Below are positions 19,900-30,670 of a DNA stretch of 64,000 nt, one piece after another. This DNA comes from Oopsacas minuta (taxonomy: Eukaryota; Porifera; Hexactinellida; Lyssacinosida; Leucopsacidae), in contig JAKMXF010000300.1 in the NCBI GenBank assembly GCA_024704765.1, positions 1-64,000 of the forward strand. The letters are read 5' to 3'. The notes under the pieces are model-generated. The model was not told where the DNA came from. It searched no databases and saw only the letters and a program-made list of their open reading frames with translations. The translations under genes were made by a program, and so were the position numbers. Within the stretch, counting starts at the first letter, position 1. Each line of letters begins with the position of its first letter.

Positions 19900-21009
19900 T
19901 TAGAGAGGACATTTTCTATAAGCAATATTTGGCCCATATTCATTATATTCTTTATTGCTAATCATTAACTTTTCGAAATTAAAAGACTCAGCGAATTTAC
20001 TGCCTCCAATCCACGTAGTGTATTTTCTGTTAGGAGGAGCTATAATATTTGTACTTATTTCTGGAGCTATAAGTTCAGTAAACTCCTTCAGAAATCTTGT
20101 TTCAAATCCGGGAAACATCGTACAACCACCGGACAGTACAATTTTATTACACAAATCTTTGTGAGTTGATTCCTTACAACTTTTGAGACTTTCCATAGCT
20201 AGTTGATGCAATCCAAGCAATTCAGATCCCAATATCTGAGGATTGAAGATCGGTTCCATACACTGAGTGTACAAACTAACATTTTCATTATCTGTTTTGT
20301 TGTGGTGGATATAAGCAAGCTCAGGATACAGTGTATCATATTCTTTGTATCTCACATGTGTTTTCATTGATTCTACAACTTCTCTGCTAGTTGACTCAAT
20401 AGCGATTTCTTGTAACAGCTGAGTTAACCTGTCTGTGCAGGCATCTCCAGCCCAATTCTGCCTGACTATAGATTTAACCAAAACCTCACCATTATGTACA
20501 GGTACTATTGATGTTACTCCACAACCACAATCTATGAATAACCCAGAAGATTTTCCCAAAGCATAAGAGTTGAGAACACCTGGGATACCAAAGTATACGC
20601 CTGGAATGTTGAATGTCTCCATTGCTATCTGGAGAATATCTTCTCTATTCTTTTTAGGATTAAAAGGATGCTCAGTTATGAGCAACGGATGATCTTCAGG
20701 CGCGACTGTAAGTTCGTTATAACACGCATGATGTAATACCTTCTCAAACAAATACAAATCTTGAATTATTCCGTTTAAAATTGGTCGAATCATTTCTAAT
20801 CCACCTCGTTTGCACTGTGCCTCATCTCCAACGAAATACTCTCTCACTGGCATACCAATCATTACGTTATTTGATGAAAGAGTTTTCCCTACAATGTTTG
20901 GGAAAACAGTTCTAGGATTATCGTCTCCACTAAATCCGTATTTTATCATGTCAGATCCAAGGTCTAGTACAAGAGCCTGGACCTCATCGAATGAGTCATT
21001 ATCTGCCAT
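19900..21009 (-). CDS. divergent actin / actin-like protein with altered nucleotide site
   Basis: 369 residues from the ATG at 21009 (MADNDSFDEV). Actin landmarks are in order: LVLDLGSDMIKYGFSGDD (phosphate loop 1), YFVGDEAQCKRGGLE, YNELTVAPEDHPLLITEHP, GLFIDCGCGVTSIVPVHNG (phosphate loop 2), IVLSGGCTMFPGF, KYTTWIGGSKFAES and a C-terminal NEYGPNIAYRKC. By alignment, conserved catalytic positions differ: the Gln137 site is Pro (YFGIPGVLN), Asp157 is Cys (DCGCGVT) and His161 is Ser, while Asp154 is kept. ATP hydrolysis is probably weak or lost. Sequence and length are closer to conventional actin than to most ARPs. It may be a lineage-specific actin-like protein, for example testis- or cilium-related; this is inference. 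Intronless. Confidence 0.85.
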   Translation of the reverse strand: MADNDSFDEVQALVLDLGSDMIKYGFSGDDNPRTVFPNIVGKTLSSNNVMIGMPVREYFVGDEAQCKRGGLEMIRPILNGIIQDLYLFEKVLHHACYNELTVAPEDHPLLITEHPFNPKKNREDILQIAMETFNIPGVYFGIPGVLNSYALGKSSGLFIDCGCGVTSIVPVHNGEVLVKSIVRQNWAGDACTDRLTQLLQEIAIESTSREVVESMKTHVRYKEYDTLYPELAYIHHNKTDNENVSLYTQCMEPIFNPQILGSELLGLHQLAMESLKSCKESTHKDLCNKIVLSGGCTMFPGFETRFLKEFTELIAPEISTNIIAPPNRKYTTWIGGSKFAESFNFEKLMISNKEYNEYGPNIAYRKCPL

Positions 21010-21647
21010 TTTGTCCTTGAATTGACTAAAATACAAATTGTAAAACTAGGGATGAAAAGAATATTCGAAATCCTGATTGGTGACGAACCAAGGTCTTCAA
21101 TGCAATACATGGTCAAAATTCAATATATTGAAGCATCTTGTGAATACATCACCAAGAAATGAGTTTAAATACTTGTATTTGACCGTTGACGAAACAATTT
21201 GTGGCGGAAAATTCGTCACCGGACATTTTGTCGCATGGACAATTCGTCGCCAGAATGTTAGAGAATATAACAATTATTGAATGAGGTGTTATAGAAATAG
21301 GAAAAATTTATTGAGATAGATGTTAAATATGTGATATCAACTTTTCATAAAAGATGGTTAATCCCGCAGCATCATCAATCTCAATTTAATATAATAAAAA
21401 ATATATTCAAAATAATGATAATCCATTTTCAATTGAAATATAAACAAGTTCATCACTATATATATGCACATTTACAAAAATAAAACAAACAAAAAATACA
21501 TAGTAAAAGTAGCAAATTAATCTGTAAGTATAAAGATAGTAAATCCTGTACAATGTTTTGACGACGATATAAAACAGAGAATTGAACCAACATAACAAAA
21601 TTTGTATATGTAAGGTTTGTAGAGGTGTTGAATTGAAGATACAGCAA
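21010..21647. other. intergenic spacer with repeated TTCGTC words
   Basis: 638 bp between the actin-like start and the E-protein stop. At about 21181-21256, words of the form TTCGTCRCC and GGACA recur (AAATTCGTCACCGGACATTT, ACAATTCGTCGCC), a pattern of short degraded mobile elements. The region 21407-21647 is the E-protein 3' flank. Confidence 0.4.
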
Positions 21648-23519
21648 CTAATGCAGTGGATGCTGATACGAGTAGTTTCCGATAGGATTAGCCTGTAGGT
21701 TATCTGTACGATATATCTCTTCTGATAATTGAGTTTTTATTATAGGTTTTGAATACGAATCGAGAGATAAGTCGGATTTGCTATCAAATGGTAGGATACC
21801 TGTGTAATCACGTGGTGGTATCATGCCAGGATTATCCGGTATATCATTGAGAGAAGACGTAGATTCGAGTGTTTGGTGAAATGTCTGTGAGTTGACAGAT
21901 AGTGGAGTTTCGGAGTAATCAGGGCTACAAGGTTGATTCAGTTGATCTTCTCGTCTTTTGAAGCAAGCAGCTCTTAGATTCACATTTCTTAACCTTGCTT
22001 CACCCTCTAGTGTGTGTATCACTGATAGTGCTTGTTGTAGAATGGTTAGTTTGGTTTGAGCACGTTCATTAGTATGGTTAGCACAGATATCTCCTAATTC
22101 TCTAAATGCATAATTAATATCACGTACTCTAACACGCTCTCTCTCATTATTCGCTTTCCGTCTCTGCTGCTCTTTCTTTAGCTTCTCGCTGATTTCGTCA
22201 TCAGTGAGTTCTGAGCGTTTAAGAGTGGAGGAAGGAGACAAGTTGCCCTCTGAGCCACAATACGAATCCTGGCTTGATTTAAGTTCATTATAGATTACTT
22301 GAGTTTGTGAGTTTGAGAACTCTGAGAGATTTGAAAGTTTAAACTTAAGCTGTTCCTGAGCTATTACAAGTTTGCTATCAGCACTCAAATCTGAATTATC
22401 CCCGTCTTTCCCTTCATCTTGTTCAATATACTTACTCAGTACCTGTAGAGCCTCATCAAGTTCTTCATCATGTTCTGCTACTTTATCTAGACTTTGCCCA
22501 GTCAATTGGAAGTTAACAGGTACGTGAGTAGGGAATATAGGTTTATAATGTACAGGGTTCGGTGTGTAGTGTAGTGAGCTTGTACTCTGGGTGAGATTAG
22601 GACGAGAATTGAGTAAGGATTGGGATGGGAGAGATTCTCTACGGACTGAATACTCGGAGAGAGGACTGTTTGTAGGATGCAGGAGGTCTTCACAGCTCCT
22701 GTGTAGAGGCAGGAGAGATGGTGTAGAGGGTTCAGATGATATCGCGTGATATGTGACAGGTAGTCCATGTCCTGTCATTTCACCTTTCTGCATGCGTAGC
22801 TGTGTAGCCGATGGTTCTATGGGATTTGTTGGGTAGAGCTGAGCTGGTAGACTAGCTTTAGAAGTGTGAGGATTCCACGGTGGAGTATGGGATTGAGAAA
22901 TTGGTAGAGAATTGGTTAAACTCGTGTATGCATTTCCTGTATTGCCAGACATGCCTGAATATGATTGTTCTAGAGGAGAGGGTCGAGTGAAATTGTCTCC
23001 CTGCACAGACCTCGGAGTGGATTCTTTGAAAGAACCTTCTCTCCGTATTTTGGTCGGAGATAGAATGTTTGTAGGCTCTGTAGCATTCTCCTGTATAGGT
23101 GGATATATGTTACGCTCCCAGTTGCAAGCAATCGTTGGATTTGTGAGTGTTTCAGTGCAGCTACCACTGCGTTTTATGATACGGGAAGGAGCCGGGTGTT
23201 CTAAACAATTACTACTGAGTGATTGTGTACGAGGATTTGAAGGTTTCTTTCTTCTGAAAATATAAATCTTTTTCTCTGGTGCAGAGAGAGAGTGTGATAA
23301 CGGTTTATGAGGGGTGTTTGATATGTTGATTGGTTCCTGTTGTATGTTCCAATCTGTAGGGAGATGTTTTGGGTCTTGGTGCATTGGATCAATAATTGCG
23401 TGTTTAGAATGATCTAACGGTAAATGTCCGATAATCGCGAAAGGAGGAGAAATCTGATTTTGAGGCTTTTGCGGGGATGTCAAGTAGGATTTTGGATAAA
23501 TATTGGCCCCGGGAAACAT
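21648..23519 (-). CDS. class I bHLH transcription factor, E-protein (TCF3/4/12, daughterless family)
   Basis: 623 residues. The bHLH domain lies at about 450-518: basic region RRKANNERERVRVRDINYAF, helix 1 to loop (ELGDICANHTNERAQTK), helix 2 (LTILQQALSVIHTLE), followed by the E-protein-specific tail EARLRNVNLRAACFKRRE. This tail and the DINYAF form separate E-proteins from class II factors. The long N-terminus is Ser/Pro/Gln/Thr-rich and disordered, as in the family. It binds CANNTG E-boxes as a homodimer or as partner of tissue-specific bHLH proteins. Note the extra about 98 residues after the domain. No introns, although homologues have many. About 4.4 kb of gene-free DNA lies upstream. 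Confidence 0.92.
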   Translation of the reverse strand: MFPGANIYPKSYLTSPQKPQNQISPPFAIIGHLPLDHSKHAIIDPMHQDPKHLPTDWNIQQEPINISNTPHKPLSHSLSAPEKKIYIFRRKKPSNPRTQSLSSNCLEHPAPSRIIKRSGSCTETLTNPTIACNWERNIYPPIQENATEPTNILSPTKIRREGSFKESTPRSVQGDNFTRPSPLEQSYSGMSGNTGNAYTSLTNSLPISQSHTPPWNPHTSKASLPAQLYPTNPIEPSATQLRMQKGEMTGHGLPVTYHAISSEPSTPSLLPLHRSCEDLLHPTNSPLSEYSVRRESLPSQSLLNSRPNLTQSTSSLHYTPNPVHYKPIFPTHVPVNFQLTGQSLDKVAEHDEELDEALQVLSKYIEQDEGKDGDNSDLSADSKLVIAQEQLKFKLSNLSEFSNSQTQVIYNELKSSQDSYCGSEGNLSPSSTLKRSELTDDEISEKLKKEQQRRKANNERERVRVRDINYAFRELGDICANHTNERAQTKLTILQQALSVIHTLEGEARLRNVNLRAACFKRREDQLNQPCSPDYSETPLSVNSQTFHQTLESTSSLNDIPDNPGMIPPRDYTGILPFDSKSDLSLDSYSKPIIKTQLSEEIYRTDNLQANPIGNYSYQHPLH

Positions 23520-26170
23520 TATGAAATCTATCTAATAACAAAAATAGTAAAGTTATTTATAAGCAGGAGGGCGAGCTGATTAGAAGGAATGTTTTTCGAT
23601 TAGCATAAATAACATAGACAGTCCATGATTTGTGTATAAATTCAATCTGTCCCATTTAATACCCTACCGATTTGATTAAAAGTCTAGCCAATACAAACTT
23701 ACGAATAAATTTGAATAATTTTAGCAACAGAAACAACTCTCGCCTACGAAATTTAAGGCAATTTTGTAATTAATAACTAATTATAACTAATAGGCTCATA
23801 ACTTATGCATATTTATACGATACACCCTTGGATAATTAAATTTTGTGTACAACGTGGAATTTGACGGAAAATAAATAGTCTGCAACAACTACAAAGGTTG
23901 AAAGTTCAATAAGTTTGTGGCACGAAAGGATTTCTGAAATGTTTGATTTTGTCTAATAGCAGAATGTAAATAGTAATTGTAGATGTGGTGATTTAGACTA
24001 AATAATTACTGTCGAATTGCGAAATGTCACCCACCAACAATTGTGGAAAATGTGTGGTGGATGTGTCTAGCAAAGGATCATTATGATTGAGAAGAATTGT
24101 ACGGAATATTGCATATTGTTTTCAAAATATAATCAGTGTTTGAAACTTTTGAACTTAGAATATGCTAGCAAATAAAATTATTGGTGAAATGCAAATCACC
24201 AAAAGTGAAACATAATAAGGAAATTAAATTAGAAAATTCAAATCTCCGTCTGTGGAGGCTTAAACTTCACCAAATACTTTTCAGTGGATTATTGAAGCTA
24301 AATATTCTAATAAATTTGCATTTTTAACAAAAAATTCAATTTTGTATATAAATAACCATGCTATACATTTGAAAGTGTCAGAATCGAATTCTATGCCCCG
24401 TCATATTCATGTGTTGTGAAGTTGTATAATATTAGATATTTTAAGTCTTGCGTGGCACGAACTCAGAGATTAATCAAAATACATTTCTTGAAATGTACAA
24501 TCATTTATAAATATCTCTGAATTGTGCAATAGAGAATATAAATTTACCAATATTTTATGAATAGAATATTGGGGGTATTTTACAGTGAAAATATTAGAAT
24601 AATTAACCTAAAACTGGTTTGGGAGATTGTATTTAACATGGCCAGATCAAAGGATAAAAGAGGTCGAATATTAAAGTAATGTTTGGTTAATTAGCATTTA
24701 ATAGTTCACAAATAAATCACATAACTACAGTTTAACATATATAATTGTATAGAATATTCTTACCTTTATTCGTGGAGGAAATTAAAATACGACCAAAAAA
24801 TGTTCTTCTATACATTCATTAAAATCGATCTTTTATAGTCAGTCTGTATATCCAAATTCAGAATAATGCAAATAATACTGAATTAATGTAGTGTAGGATT
24901 TTTCCATCTATTTGATACCTAATCTTTTATGTAAACGAATAAACAACTATTGTAACACAATTTTATTGCAGAGCTTTAATTAAATAATACAAAGTTGGCT
25001 CAGACGATACGATATATGAGAAGCTATGATCCAAAATGTCTCGTATTACTGTAACTTTCGCGATGATAGAAATATCGCAATTAAACTAAAGCTATTGAAT
25101 CATCCTAATAATTACATCCTATCCATAGCTAACGTGTAATTATTATAATTAGCTGCGATGAATAAATACAGTATTAAAAGTTCAACTATTTCTAATCTGC
25201 AAAATCGCAAATAATTCAATGATAATGATTAAATAATTCTGTATAGCGAGTAGGAAGTGTGAATCTAAACTGGCTTATGAATATATAAGAGTAGCTTCTG
25301 AATTTAAACAATTGAGTTTTACTGTTAACTAACATAAACAATAGTCGGGGATTAATTCAATGTCAGTTTAAAGGAATTTGAGTCGATCGTAATCAAATTT
25401 TTAATACACAGAACTTTCGTCACAAATATCCCGCCGGAGTAATATTGTCATTTTAGCTTCGAACGACAAATTTTTCGTTACGCATCTAAAGTCGTTTGGT
25501 TATGCTTTGAAACAAATTTAAACACTGCACTTACAAACATGCTAAATCAACAGAAATTGCGCTTTCCTCACTTACAGGACAACCGCGATTTAATTGAAAT
25601 CAACTTAAAATATCATTAATAGCCTCCGGGAAATGTATTTTTTCTCTTTCGATCGGGCTATCAATTAAATTGGGGAAGAATTTACTGACTAAGTAACTTA
25701 GAATATTACTAATCTTGCTTCTGGAGTTGTCTATCAAATGTCTAAATATGACAAAACAGCTGCCCAACAAAATTCATTTTGTACAAACACGCAAGGGTAA
25801 CAGAATTTCGCCCGTAACTTCCTGAAATATAACTACAACATACCTGATGAATAAAATATAAACTATAGATAAGACAGGGCGGTAAATTATAGAAATAATA
25901 CAAAAAGAGCCATTTCATGTTTGTTATAGAGATACCAAATACGAGGTGTATCTCACAAAATGACTATTGTGACGTTTAATAACTTCCTATTGTTATTCTG
26001 AAATTCCACATAACAAATTAACATAGGAATTATTGGATATTAAAAACCTTAAAATTGTAAATGTGGAAATATATTCTATTTCGAATTCTCTGGCATGTTC
26101 TAAATATAATCATATTATAAAATTATAGAAATAAGGTATCAAAACAATCAGCTGTGTTAGGTATTCATTC

Positions 26171-26214
26171 TCGATTGTGGAAATCTTCCTCTCTCAAGGA
26201 AGATCTCACAATCG
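26171..26214. repeat. imperfect hairpin
   Basis: TCGATTGTG ... ATCTTCCT pairs with AGGAAGAT ... CACAATCGA around a 6-nt loop, with one small internal loop (two 8-9-bp stems). Too short for a typical animal pre-miRNA; possibly a fold-back repeat. Confidence 0.4.
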
Positions 26215-27035
26215 ATTCCAGGTTAATTCGAAATCTGAGTTATTCCAACATTGTTAATCTTAAATGTGAAAATTAAAATCTTGTAGAAATTATTCTAACA
26301 TTAAAACACATTAAAAAGACAGTAAAACAATCCAATCAATCTTTCTATCATCAATACTACAGGGCATTCGGTTTGAATACATACTTGGAAATATCCAGCA
26401 TACAGTATTCATATTTTGTATACAAATTTAATTGTATTTGTATCATACTACAAAGAATCCAGTAACCATACTAAATCATGAATAATATCCCAGTAATCCC
26501 ACAATATATATATATACACATATAACTATTGAATGTAATAGTCAAATTTATTTGCATATTTTATTTAGAATTTACAGATAACTATCCTAACAGTTTAAGC
26601 TATTATAGTAATTAGCGATATATCAAGAATAGATATGAAGGGTTAAATGAATTAATATTATACTCTAGCAAATGATTCGTAATAATTGATTAGAACACTT
26701 CCTATTAAATATTATTCCATAAAATTTTAGTGTCATATATTAAATTACATTTTTCGTCGTAAAATTAGCATTTCTATGAGACATTTTAGAATTATCCTTT
26801 TTATCGATGGTCTATGTTTTTTCTACGTTCACATAGTTTTAATTCGTAATCAGAGAAGTTATCTCTTACCTAAAGTAAATATCGTATTTGTAATAGAATG
26901 ATTCTTCATTAATGGAAAGATATACTGTGTACTTTCAACTGCAACTTTAACAGAATTCTGAGGTAATCAAAGTAATCAGTTAACAATTATATATGCAATA
27001 TACAACCTCTATAAGCCATCTATGGATGCCGTGGT

Positions 27036-27099
27036 GGTCCACAGGATGTTTTAAAAATTCGAATGGAAGGCCCGCGGTTAAAAAGGTTGAGAACTGCTG
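27036..27099. mobile_element. hAT-type transposon terminus (remnant)
   Basis: Read on the minus strand the end is CAGCAGTTCTCAACCTTTTT followed by AACCGCGGGCC, the characteristic terminus of Charlie-like hAT elements. A matching left terminus was not found, so it is a solo end or a heavily eroded MITE. Confidence 0.55.
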
Positions 27100-27294
27100 A
27101 CGTAAGTGGTAATACACATATTTCTCATCTCTGCCCTCCCAATTTATCCTCCGTCCGGAAATTTAGTTTTTGAGGAAAATTCTATTATCACAGATCATGC
27201 AATCTACATTATTGTATTGTTGAAATATTCATCTAATTTACTCCCAGAGATATAATATAACGAGACAAACGAAGGTTCAAATATTTACATAGTA

Positions 27295-27343
27295 CAGTAG
27301 AACTCGGATAAAGACGTACTAATGTCTTATCCAAGTTCTACTG
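27295..27343. mobile_element. 49-bp miniature pogo-like element
   Basis: CAGTAGAACTCGGATAAAGA and its near-inverse TCTTATCCAAGTTCTACTG form an almost complete palindrome flanked by TA on both sides. It shares its terminus with the 254-bp element at 1045-1298, so it is either an extreme internal deletion or a fold-back product of that family. Confidence 0.75.
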
Positions 27344-27948
27344 TAATTGCTATGTCCTATACGAAATATAATAAATTATCAGCTGTCCCAGTTTAGGTGG
27401 CATCATCTAACTTAAATAACTATAAATGTCAGAATATATAGTGAAGTGCCGTTAGAACGAAATGTTCGGAACCTCGGGTCATTTTGTTAAGCAGAGTTTG
27501 TAATTGTAATAGTGGAAGTAAAATTCACTACTCGTAAGCTATAAGTAGAATTTAACCGCATGGTTATAACAAGTACGTATTCCGTGATTAATCTAGCTTG
27601 GTGAACAAAGGAATTAATGTGTCCATACAAGTAGATGGGTAACACTAAATTAGATGCTATTGAAATACTCAGACAAACGTATACTTTATGTGTGGAATAC
27701 TATAAGTATATACAGACTCGGAAAGATGAACAATGTTGAAACATTTGGTTGAGGAGTACTAAATACAAGGATATACAAATTATGTATCACACATGATATT
27801 CAGCATCCAATGTAGACATATTATCTATTAGATTAATCACCTCTATAATAATAACCATCAGACACAATACATCACCATAAATCCATTAAATAGATTGGCG
27901 AATGGCTACAGGATATACGTTAATATATTGAATTCAATACTGTATTAT

Positions 27949-28857
27949 TCAAGTTAGAACAAGAGAGTAACAGTACTCCAAGGAACTTACAATCAAACTT
28001 GAATTCCGTACAACAGCTACATTCCGAAATTTTTCAGACTTAGGTAAAATTCTATCTAATGTAATGAGAGAAATTTGTAAATTTCCGGTAGAAATGACAA
28101 ACAATACATTATTACTGCGACTGTCTGAAATTAAAATATCTCCATTTCCATCAGGACAGAATGTAATCGGAAAAGAGAGAAAATTGCTACAATTAATTCT
28201 AAATATAAACTCCCCTTCAAGAGAAAGTTTGATAATGTGACGAGGCGATTGAGATAGGAGAAATAGTTCATCATATTCGACGAATATGTCTACTAGACAA
28301 TTTGTGTACGGGATAACATCAATTTCCTGAAAACTATTCAAGTCTTTCTCAAATACAATAATGTGATGGCCAAATTCATCTATGAAATATATATTCTCTC
28401 TGGAGTCACAGGTTAAACCGAGTGGGCTCCACATTTGATCAATCCAAGTGTTAAATCTCACGCTTTTATCCGCAAAATCAGTGAAATATTCCAATGAATA
28501 ATCTTCTGTTACATAAATTGCATCTTTAATGAATAAAACATCAATGAGGGAGTTGAGTAATTGATTAGTGAATGTAGTTATGAAATCACCTCCTAAGGTA
28601 TATAGCTGTAATAGATTATCGTTAGTATTACAGAATAGAATTATATCCTCTGTTGGATTGATAGAAAAATGATAAGGGTCTACGAGCTTTGTGAATGATG
28701 TTGATTCTTCTCCAAAAATGAACTCTGTGACTGTCTTACCATTTCTAATTTGATTCCTCTGATCTTCCATCCTACTTTTCTTGTTCGCATTTTTAGACAA
28801 CCATAAATATTGTTCTTCAGAAGATAATGGATCATGTTTTGAGGAGTTATGAATCAT
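27949..28857 (-). CDS. NHL-repeat-like beta-propeller protein
   Basis: 302 residues; no RING, B-box or long coiled coil. Propeller-type repeats are seen, for example ENIYFIDEFGHHIIVFEKD (about residues 160-178), GDFITTFTNQLL after LLQLYTLG, and NGDILISDSRSNNVLFV near 243. It resembles the genes at 13784 and 29426 in architecture but is quite diverged. Start is the ATG at 28857. Ligand unknown. The divergence of the N-terminal 60 residues (Lys/Arg/Asn-rich) leaves open a missed upstream exon. Confidence 0.72.
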   Translation of the reverse strand: MIHNSSKHDPLSSEEQYLWLSKNANKKSRMEDQRNQIRNGKTVTEFIFGEESTSFTKLVDPYHFSINPTEDIILFCNTNDNLLQLYTLGGDFITTFTNQLLNSLIDVLFIKDAIYVTEDYSLEYFTDFADKSVRFNTWIDQMWSPLGLTCDSRENIYFIDEFGHHIIVFEKDLNSFQEIDVIPYTNCLVDIFVEYDELFLLSQSPRHIIKLSLEGEFIFRINCSNFLSFPITFCPDGNGDILISDSRSNNVLFVISTGNLQISLITLDRILPKSEKFRNVAVVRNSSLIVSSLEYCYSLVLT

Positions 28858-29425
28858 TTAGAATTTAGAAATAAAGATAAAAAGCAGTAAACCAATTGAT
28901 CTAAAATTGAATACATTTGTACCCACATGGAATAAATGCTTGTCACATAAACTCTACGTAATAGAAATTGGGCCGAATAATAATAATAACTACAGTATTA
29001 ACAAATTTCACGATGTTTGCATTTTAATAATGGTCAGGTAAAACAGTATATCAAGCAAAAATGCCATATTTCTCTGAATTTGGTAGACAGTGGAACAGTA
29101 AAACACAACACCTGGTGGGTTCATTAAAATAGTGTCGGTTTATACAGGTTCCACTCTACTTTGATATAACAACCATGCGCTTATTCAGAGATTACGTTTA
29201 CATCAAACAATAGAATACGGGGTGTATAGCTATATTTATTTTCCTGTTAAATTTGGAGCATATGTATGTATGGATGTATTAATCTAGAATTCTATTCTGT
29301 AAAGGTATTGTGTGGTAGAAATGCCACTATTTCAAAGAAGATATTATATAATTGCTACAATAAATTGCTCATAAAAATATGCTGAAAATATAAATACGTA
29401 AAATACAATATTAAAATAAATAAAA
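28858..29425. other. spacer between the two NHL-type genes
   Basis: 568 bp, AT-rich; no gene or clear repeat seen. Confidence 0.4.
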
Positions 29426-30670
29426 TCAAATAATTACAATCGAATATTCTCCATCTTGAAGGGAACAAACTATTCTCTCATCCCTGGTTAATTCCACAGC
29501 AAATGGAGTCCCACACCCCCAATTAGAACAATTGAGAGAGATAACAAGTTTACCATCTTGTGACATCACAAGAATTGTACTTCTTTTTCTGTCACAAATC
29601 AAGAAGTTGAGGTTACTATCCACACAGAAACAAGAAACGGAATTAGAGAAAATATGACTGCGTTTTAGTACTTTTGTGAGCTTCCCTTCTTGAGAAAAAT
29701 ACTTTATAGTCCCATCCATTTCACTCACAAATATAAATTTATTCGCAGTTTTCACGCACAAAGGTTGTTCAAGAAGTCCCTTACCAAAAACTCTTTCTAA
29801 CATGAGATTTAGTGTCAATACAGATATACGATTATTTCCATACTCAACAACATATAGATATCCTCCCATCACTGCTATGCCAGCTAGAGATGAAAACTGA
29901 CCAGGATTAATTCCTTTCTTACATTTAGTTCTTTCTACTAACTTGAAATCGTTCAAATTGAATTTCAAAACCGCATTCAACTCAAAATCAGATACAAATA
30001 CAAAACCCCCAGTTCCACAAATTCCCCAAGGTTGTTTCAACTGTTTTCTGCCAAACTCAAATAAATACTTACCATTTAACGTCCATGCCTGTATTCTAGA
30101 ATTCTTACTGTCTGTTACCAAAATTCTATATTTATCCTCATCAATACAGAAACATCTTGGTTGGGAGAATTCTCCTTTTTTCTTCTCGTGTCTACCGAAT
30201 CTTATCTGTGGCTCTACAATACTCAGATAATTCCTTCCTGATTCAATATTTTTCGTAATTTTCTTATAGACTTGACCCAAGTTAGATAGACAACGATCAA
30301 ATTCATTCGAATCCCACAAATACCATATTTCCCTTAGCTTCAGAGAGAGATTATGCTCTTCTGTCTGGATGTTTGTGTCCAAATCTTGCAGTGCTTTTAC
30401 AAAACAATTATTTACTGTTTCAGATTCAACTTTAGCTAAGAGAGCTCTCATATCATTTCTTGATTGTTTCATCTTGAAGAGAGATTCATAATTATGTTTA
30501 TGATCATGTGAAAACTTATCACGTAGAAATTTCAACTCGTTTAAAAGATAATCTCTACGATTCATGAGTTTGATTATTACTCCCTCAAAACTAGTCTCAA
30601 TTTTCAATTCAATATCAGAGAAATATTGTGTTTCATCCCAAGCTTCATCTTCTCCAATATTCGAAGCCAT
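29426..30670 (-). CDS. coiled-coil plus NHL-repeat protein (TRIM-NHL-like without RING/B-box)
   Basis: 414 residues from ATG 30670 (MASNIGEDEAWDETQ). Residues about 20-150 are charged and heptad-like (KLMNRRDYLLNELKFLRDKF), predicting a coiled coil. NHL blades follow from about 180: ILVTDSKNSRIQAWTLNGKY, FVFVSDFELNAVLKFN, YLYVVEYGNNRISVLTLN, FIFVSEMDGTIKYFSQEG and FLICDRKRSTILVMSQDGK. This is the C-terminal half of a TRIM-NHL protein; the RING and B-boxes that would give E3 ligase activity are absent. An ATG at 30745 would add 25 hydrophobic residues (possible signal peptide), but I take the internal start as more natural. Role in RNA or protein binding is inferred from the fold. Confidence 0.8.
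   Translation of the reverse strand: MASNIGEDEAWDETQYFSDIELKIETSFEGVIIKLMNRRDYLLNELKFLRDKFSHDHKHNYESLFKMKQSRNDMRALLAKVESETVNNCFVKALQDLDTNIQTEEHNLSLKLREIWYLWDSNEFDRCLSNLGQVYKKITKNIESGRNYLSIVEPQIRFGRHEKKKGEFSQPRCFCIDEDKYRILVTDSKNSRIQAWTLNGKYLFEFGRKQLKQPWGICGTGGFVFVSDFELNAVLKFNLNDFKLVERTKCKKGINPGQFSSLAGIAVMGGYLYVVEYGNNRISVLTLNLMLERVFGKGLLEQPLCVKTANKFIFVSEMDGTIKYFSQEGKLTKVLKRSHIFSNSVSCFCVDSNLNFLICDRKRSTILVMSQDGKLVISLNCSNWGCGTPFAVELTRDERIVCSLQDGEYSIVII

Larger units (their letters stand above)
23520..27948. other. 4.4-kb gene-free AT-rich region upstream of the E-protein gene
   Basis: No ORF of note on either strand over most of this stretch. It is the largest clean gene desert outside the RBM24/38 gene, and it sits directly 5' of a developmental regulator, so it could hold enhancers or a 5' UTR exon (inference). 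It contains an imperfect hairpin at 26171-26214, a hAT-type terminus at 27036-27099 and a 49-bp miniature pogo-like element at 27295-27343. Confidence 0.4.
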
